From Lonicera japonica (lineage: Eukaryota; Streptophyta; Magnoliopsida; Dipsacales; Caprifoliaceae), in NCBI GenBank assembly GCA_021464415.1, contig CM038469.1, positions 14,424,501 through 14,488,500 of the forward strand: a DNA stretch of 64,000 nucleotides. Direction: 5' to 3'. The stretch's first letter is position 1. Each line of letters opens with the position of its first letter. The notes beneath the pieces were generated by a model. That model searched no databases. It was not told where the DNA came from and saw only the letters and a program-made list of their open reading frames with translations. Both the position numbers and the translations under genes were made by a program. Of the stretch, positions 58,085 to 64,000 are shown piece after piece.

Positions 58085-59351
58085 TGATTTAAGGGAATTT
58101 TTTAAAATTAATTTATCGTTGCTTAATTCCACACTTAAATGCAATAAAAACCCTACTTTATAATTAAATTAGTATAGCGTATAAGTAGGAGTTGATCCAA
58201 ATCTAAGCTAATTCCTTAAAAGTATGAGAGTTTGTCTAAATCCAATATTTTAAGAACCAAATTAAAACAGTTTTTAAATTTTGATTTTGAAATTATCTAA
58301 ACTAAGAAACTAAACTAATTAAATTAAATCAAGAAGCAAGTAATCAATAATAGAAACTCCCAAGGAAAGAGAATCCGCCACCATGGATATAAACAAAAAA
58401 ATATCTAATTATATTTTTAACATTCATCCCTACTATATAAACAAATTTGAATTCACCATCATTGTTTCTTTAAAACTAATGTAAATAAAAATAGGCATCG
58501 CTTGTATCCGCAAATTGGTGATCACAAGAGATCCTTCCTTTATTTTAAAAACAATTAAAGTACTAGAAAGAAAACACACGTTATAGTAATGGTAATTTCA
58601 AAATCTATTTTAATTCGGGACGAATAATTAAAAATCAATTAGAATTAAATTAAGCCCATTACATCCATGGCGGTTTCATCTCTCCCTTTTGGGAGATAAT
58701 TTAGCCAAGCATATTAAATAAATAACAAATTAAAACAAAATAATAATTCATTATTAAAATTAAAATTAAAGTACTTAAATACAAACTATAAAAAAATTAG
58801 AAAGCTAGAAAGCGTCCCTGTTTATGATGCTCGAACTAGCATGTATCACACGGCTTTATGCTGTCCACTTCTTCTCCTTCAATACTTCGGCCGCACGGCA
58901 ACTAGTATAGAGGATTTTCTCTCTCTAGAACTCTTTAATAATATCTATATTCTATATATTTTTCTTATCTATTTTCTCTATATTTTTTTCTATATCTTTA
59001 GGTGTAGAGAATGGGTCTATATATAGGAATAAGAAATAGAAGTTTACAAGGTTTAGGAAACTAGAATTGCAGAGAAAATAAAAACTTTGAGATCAATTAA
59101 GATTCTAATTAAGAGAGAGAATAAGGAGTTATATTCAAATTAGAAGAGAATATTGAATTGGAATATTCTTTCTTCTTTATCTTCTTTTTGATCTTCAGTA
59201 AACTTCTTCCACATTTTTAGGCTTTTTATTATAATTTTCTTCTTTCCTACAAAAAGACAAAATAAATATTAATCATCCATAATTTAAGCATTAATTATAT
59301 ACTAACAAAATATTATTTGCGGGTTTAATTAACAATTTTGGGCACTTATCA
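58085..59351 (-). repeat. 5' LTR of the Athila-type element
   Basis: 1267 bp, with the same ends as the left LTR (TGATAAGTGCCC ... CCCTTAAATCA). Differences are mainly transitions, with a few transversions and indels, spread evenly along its length. Confidence 0.93.
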
Positions 59352-59356
59352 AATAC

Positions 59357-61314
59357 CAAATGTTTTGTTCACATGGTTCAGATTTTTCACTATACATCCA
59401 CATTTGAGATCTCTTGCTCAAGAAATTCCACTATGACCTTGACCTTCTTACCAATGAAGATCAAACCTCTTTCAAGTGTGATATTACTCCCACTCTTACA
59501 AGAGTTCTTTCTTGCTATTCTATGAGAACACTTCTCACAAGTTTGAATAAAATGGATTTCGTGTAGCACACCTCAATACAATAACTCTCAAGTATAGAAG
59601 ATACAATTTGAAACTCATACTAGAGTTATCAAATTATTGAACAAATATGGCTCAATATGGTGGTTGAATCTATATATATGAAAAAAAAAACTCTCAAAAG
59701 ATAAATGTTTAAATGTTAAATGGGATTTTTCAAAACAAGTGCTAAACTCAAAACTTGAGAAATACAAGTAAAACTTGATGGACAATGGAGATTAAGAACT
59801 TTTTTATTTTTGCTCAAGATGATAACAAGTTGTGTCGTGTTGTGTATATTTACAAGCTAAAGATTTGTAACAAAAATCACCATTTGAATTCAAATTTTCA
59901 TAAAGTCTTTGAGTAGCCTTAAATAATCATAACCTAAATTATGCTATATAGGGAACAATGATATGATTTATGGAAGTTATAAGTTGCTCATTTGGACTTC
60001 TTTGCACAAATAAAAGACTTTTGTGTAAATAGTTCAAAATACATTTAATAACTAGTGAAAAACATTTCCAAAAAGAAAATTTTGTTACTAAGATGTTTTT
60101 GTATAATATGATAGTTGAGATTGAGTACAATGTAGGTGGGAAAGTTTGAAACCAAAATCAACAATTTCATGCTCAAGATAAAAATTAAATAAATTATTTT
60201 TTTGTTGAGCTGGTAGATTGTTTTCACTTGGTTGTTATCTTAATATATCACAATACAGCCATTAGGTGATGTTAGACTTTTGATATGATGTTTTATAAGA
60301 TGTTATCTAGCTACTGTCAAAATTTTAAAACGATCGGATATCGGAAAGGAATGTATCTAACCGTTAGATCAAAACTGCGGCAAAAAAGGACGAATTGATA
60401 ACATGCTTCAAAAACTATTTTTGTTTGAACATTTGAGAATGCTAAGTTATCAACTCCTAATGTTTTTGAGAATGTAAAAACAATATCTTAAGCCTCTAAT
60501 ATAATATAGAGTTTATTTCGATAAACATTAAACTCTAAAAAATAATTTTGTTAAAGACAATGCAAAATATTCATGTTGAGCCAAATTTATTCAAGCACTT
60601 TAAATAACTTCAACAATAATTCTAACACTCATACTAGTCTTCATTTATGCTTTGTGTTTGAATTTCTTGTAGCTTTCTTCAATTGAATATTCCTTGAAGT
60701 TCTTGTTCTTCAATATGCGTTGTTAGCATTTTGTTGGATATTTGAATACTGATATTAGCACGATCAATAATATTGGTGTTCACCGGATGCTTGATAGGTT
60801 TCTTTCTTGAAGTTTGTGATAGCATGATATATTATAGTGTGTTTTTTATGCTAGATATGTGTTAGCTAAAATCACTTTAACACATGTTAAATTCCAAATC
60901 TTAATATATTGTAATAGTCAAAATAAAGATTAAAATTATTTATTAAAAGCATTAGTTCAATAGTAACATTAGTTATTACTACACAAAATGGGGAAGAATT
61001 TTTTATCTTCTTAGCATAAAAAAAGGTACAAGCATAGTTTGAGAAAAAAAATATCCTTAAGGAGATATTAGGTGTTTCTTGAAACATAATGTGAATCTTA
61101 CAAACTTCTTCAACATTTTGACATAAATCCGAGGGAAATGAGAGAAGGCAATACTACTTTTTAATTCAAAAAGAAAAAAACTAAACCAAATTAACAAATA
61201 GGCTGGTAATAGCAATAACTATAATGCATTGCATTAAATATAGCCGGAATAATAGAATAATATGATAAACAACTTTCAATTCAAGAATGAATTAAAGAGG
61301 TCAAAGTTAAGAGT
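59357..61314. other. Intergenic repeat-like sequence, no gene recognised
   Basis: AT-rich. Short phrases such as CACATGGTTCAGATTTTTCAC (59371) and ACGATCGGATATCGGAAAGG (60332) are of a kind that recurs in plant intergenic repeats. The frames at 59939-60130, 60045-60227 and 60887-61087 show no domain. Confidence 0.5.
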
Positions 61315-61323
61315 AGCTAAATG

Positions 61324-61490
61324 GAGAAAATATTGAACACAACGGTTATAACGTCACAAATTATCAATTCAATCATATTGTAGAAAAGTGTGCATTTCTC
61401 TCTTCAATCACATGAGTCATTAATTTTCTGCAATCTGATTGGATATCTGATAACATGTGGCGTTATAACTACTGTATTGAATATTTTCTC
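61324..61490. mobile_element. Foldback MITE with TIRs of about 60 bp
   Basis: The two arms GAGAAAATATTGAACACAAC... and (reverse complement of the right end) GAGAAAATATTCAATACAGT... match over about 60 bp, including GGTTATAACGTCACA / AGTTATAACGCCACA, with about 45 bp between them. Flanking 9-mers AGCTAAATG (61315-61323) and AACTAAATA (61491-61499) agree at seven of nine positions, suggesting a Mutator-type origin. The RNA would fold into a long hairpin. Confidence 0.7.
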
Positions 61491-61499
61491 AACTAAATA

Positions 61500-63908
61500 A
61501 TGACATGAGCATGTTTAGATATAAATCTTCATATGCTGAAGATATATGTAAAGAACAATTGGGTTATTTGTTTAATCGCTACTCATTAATGGGACGTATT
61601 TTTTTACTCCCCAACATTCTTAAGCACGTGTAAGTATACTCAACACATGAATGAGATAATCAAGTGCATTATTTTCAGCTTTTGTATGTTTTCCTACATA
61701 AATTTGACGAGACAAAATCAAAACAAATCAACATAATTTTTCAGACAATCTAGAATAAATAAAATTTAAATGTTTCAGTGAATGATTTGCAAGTAAATAA
61801 TATTAATTTTTTACCTTTAACATAATATAATGGCCGACTTGATGCCCATTCTAATTTAGAGGATCCAATAATAACTGAATTAGTTGGGTGCAATTTTTAC
61901 TCTCCCTTGACTTTGTTTTCTCCAAGTGCAAATGCTAAGGTAAATGCAAATGTACTTAAGGTAACATTAGGCTAACCAAGACTTAATTTTACCAAATCCG
62001 TGAAGAATTTGTAAAATTGTTAATGTAGAGTAAACTTTTATGAAATATTTAACAAAAGAAGTGGATAAAATTAAACAAAGGATTTATGAAAGGTAGTAAC
62101 TTATATTTGTATATCTCCTAATATCTACAAATTTTTCTTTGACCTCGTCACCGCCTGATTCATAATATCACATTATGGCTTAGACGTTTAATCAAATATG
62201 TGAGGTAGAAAATAAACTGCCTTTTATTATGATTTTTTTATCTAGCAAGGTTAAAGGAAGCCATAAACTAGAAGCAAAAATGTAATAGATAAAGACGCAA
62301 CAAAGATAAGGGAGAATAAATGAGATTAAGCCTGTAATTAATAATTATATTTACGGAGGAATTTCCTTTGTAATATATATATGTAATAGATATATAATGT
62401 GTAAATGATATATATGTATATAAAAGAGATGGGGTGGTGCACACACAGTATGTTAATTCGATGGTGATGGGTTAGGCGCTACTTGGCTGTGGGTGCTGCA
62501 TGTGTTGGGTTTGGAGGCTACTGGATTACGGGTGGCATGTTTAGGGGTGTGAGGTGTGGGGGTGGGGTGGAGATGGGATGAGCAGTGGTGATTGATGATA
62601 TGAGTTCTTTTATATATATATATATATATAGAATTTATGATAAGCGTAATTATAAAATTATACTTTTCATATAGGATTCAATCATGGAATTCTCGTTAAA
62701 AAAATGCAAAACTATACCCCAATTTCAATTCTATGGTATAGAATTTAGGTTGCTAATCACACCTAATGTTTAGGTGTTGTTTGTTTGCACATCTTATATT
62801 TAAATCCAAATTTTTTTATTTTGCCTTCTAAAAATAAAGAGGCTCCTACTTTTTAACATTATATTTTTAAAGAGGTGAAATACCTCTTTCGCCCTTTAAG
62901 TCATTCTACAAAATAAGAAGACAACAATCATTTAGTATTCATATATGATGCGCTTAAAAAAAACAATACATGTTCAAATGTGATATTCAAAAAGAAAACA
63001 AAGAGATTTTTCAAATTAAGTTTTCAGGCTTCAGAACTAGTTTATAGTCTCCAAATTCCACCATTAAGATTCAAACAATTAAACACGTAACTTTAAATTA
63101 AGCTTTTTTCATGTACTAATTACTTTCATTCTAAATAAGTCTTCAGCGTTCTAAAATTTAAGAAAATTGTTATTAAACATCATATTTATTTATTTTTTGA
63201 AGTGAATCATATTTATTTTGAACACTAAAAGCATAATAAGAACCAAGACACACACACACACAAAAGATGAGACGTATTTTTTTTGTTATAGATGGTTTTT
63301 TCAGCCAATAAATAGTAAGTTTAGGGTAAATCCATCCTTTGAGGATATCTTTTTCTTATACTAAATTAAAGAACCGATGGATGTGTATGTGAAAGATTCG
63401 ATATTGGGATCCTTTATGATGGTGTACTCCTCTCCTATTTATAAGTATAGAATTAAGGTTTATAAGTTTGTATGTATGAATGTTTTATTAGGAAAAAAAT
63501 TATAATATGGTAAGTTTGACTAATAGGATATCTCCTATAAGTTAGGAGCTATCAGTCGTAGGTTCCCTAAATCGGGGGATTGTTAGAGCATCTTCAATGC
63601 ATCCATGAATTGAAAAAAAAATGGAGTACCACAAAGGATATATGGTGGTTAAAAGTTGACCAAACCCAATTAGATAAGAGTTAGCCTAAATTTAGATGAT
63701 TGGCATCCAAAAATGTTAAAGGAACAGTGATAAAACACTTTACCAGCAATCAAGCAGTGGATGGACACAACAATAATTAAACATAATTTAAAGGAGATAC
63801 AAAATATGAATTTGAGGGTAGGTTACTCCGGTGGCTTTTATAACCAATCCAGTAGTACGTCATTCCTTATGTGTGAGTTGATTATATTAACTTAAAGGTT
63901 AGTAACAA
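61500..63908. other. Intergenic sequence, no gene recognised
   Basis: It contains a G-rich stretch (GGGTGGCATG...GGGGTGGGGTGG, 62530-62575) next to AT microsatellites (62373-62380, 62610-62630), and a CA run at 63250-63261. A MITE-type left end TTAGAGCATCTTCAATG starts at 63581; its partner is not seen before the window ends. Confidence 0.5.
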
Positions 63909-64000
63909 TGGTGAGATTGAGGAGGAATTGGGAGCTAGTTTGGGAAGAAGAAGAAGATAGTGAGTGTAGAGAGAATAATCATGATTATCTTGAGTTAAGT
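63909..64000 (+). CDS. Possible gene start at the right edge (partial)
   Basis: An ATG in fair plant context (AACAATGGTG) opens a frame that stays open for 30 codons to the window end: MVRLRRNWELVWEEEEDSEC and onwards, rich in acidic residues. TTTATAA lies about 75 bp upstream (63837). No family is recognised and a frame this short can be chance. It is recorded because it is the only open, unrepeated start near the edge. Confidence 0.2.

Larger units (their letters stand above)
48191..59351 (-). mobile_element. Athila-type Ty3/gypsy retrotransposon, structurally complete
   Basis: It has two LTRs (48191-49456 and 58085-59351) and a perfect 5-bp target duplication AATAC (48186-48190, 59352-59356). 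A tRNA-Asp-type primer site lies at the right, a polypurine tract at the left, and gag-pol on the minus strand between them, for a total of 11,161 bp. The LTRs differ at roughly 36-38 positions by eye (about 3%), suggesting insertion within the last few million years. Pol order is protease-RT-RNase H-integrase, as in gypsy elements. The protease DLGAS motif and the domain phrasing match the Athila group. No env-like frame is present in the 2 kb after pol. The gag-pol frame has six stops and one frameshift, so it is not autonomous as assembled. Confidence 0.93.

Overview
This window is nuclear DNA of a flowering plant, most likely a eudicot. The evidence is AT-rich sequence, small GT-AG introns, three recognisable plant genes, and a dense nested bed of plant transposon families (Athila-type and TGTAACACCCC-type Ty3/gypsy, Ty1/copia, CACTA, Mutator-like, hAT, Tourist-like and LINE). 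There is no bacterial or organellar gene content. One 100-N assembly gap lies at 24757-24856.

Layout. 1-6394 is gypsy sequence: a decayed internal region ends in a polypurine tract and a 3 kb LTR, and the element appears to sit inside a second related LTR. 6395-12300 holds a small Tourist-like MITE, a LINE zf-RVT/RNase H relic split by a hAT MITE (perfect 8-bp target duplication), and a 2.15 kb Mutator-like element (perfect 9-bp target duplication) inside another MITE. 12350-23660 is a nest: a gypsy RT relic cut by the left end of a CACTA element, a decayed TNP2 transposase, a truncated copia element in minus orientation, and a 2.77 kb solo gypsy LTR that splits a 24-bp minisatellite. 23658-24756 is an LTR-like block running into the gap. 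24857-32790 is mostly non-coding, with a hAT element and a Pack-MULE-like element carrying the 5' part of an ARM-repeat protein gene.

The genic island is 32969-45594. It contains an IRX14-type GT43 xylan gene (+, three exons, with an apparent 1-bp deletion in exon 2), an intact single-exon DUF247 gene (+), and a three-exon RER1 gene (-) with two hAT MITEs in its long first intron. DUF247 and RER1 converge, with stop codons about 570 bp apart. IRX14 and RER1 products would both act in the secretory pathway (Golgi xylan synthesis; Golgi-to-ER retrieval), but nothing here shows that they are co-regulated.

45595-64000 is intergenic apart from a hAT element, an 11.2 kb Athila-type retrotransposon (48191-59351; two 1.27 kb LTRs, 5-bp target duplication, tRNA-Asp primer site, gag-pol in one frame interrupted by six stops and one frameshift), a small foldback element and a possible gene start at the right edge. 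No wholly new coding system was recognised. The most unusual observations are the captured ARM gene fragment, the broken IRX14 frame, the palindromic modules in two related LTRs, and the split 24-bp minisatellite.
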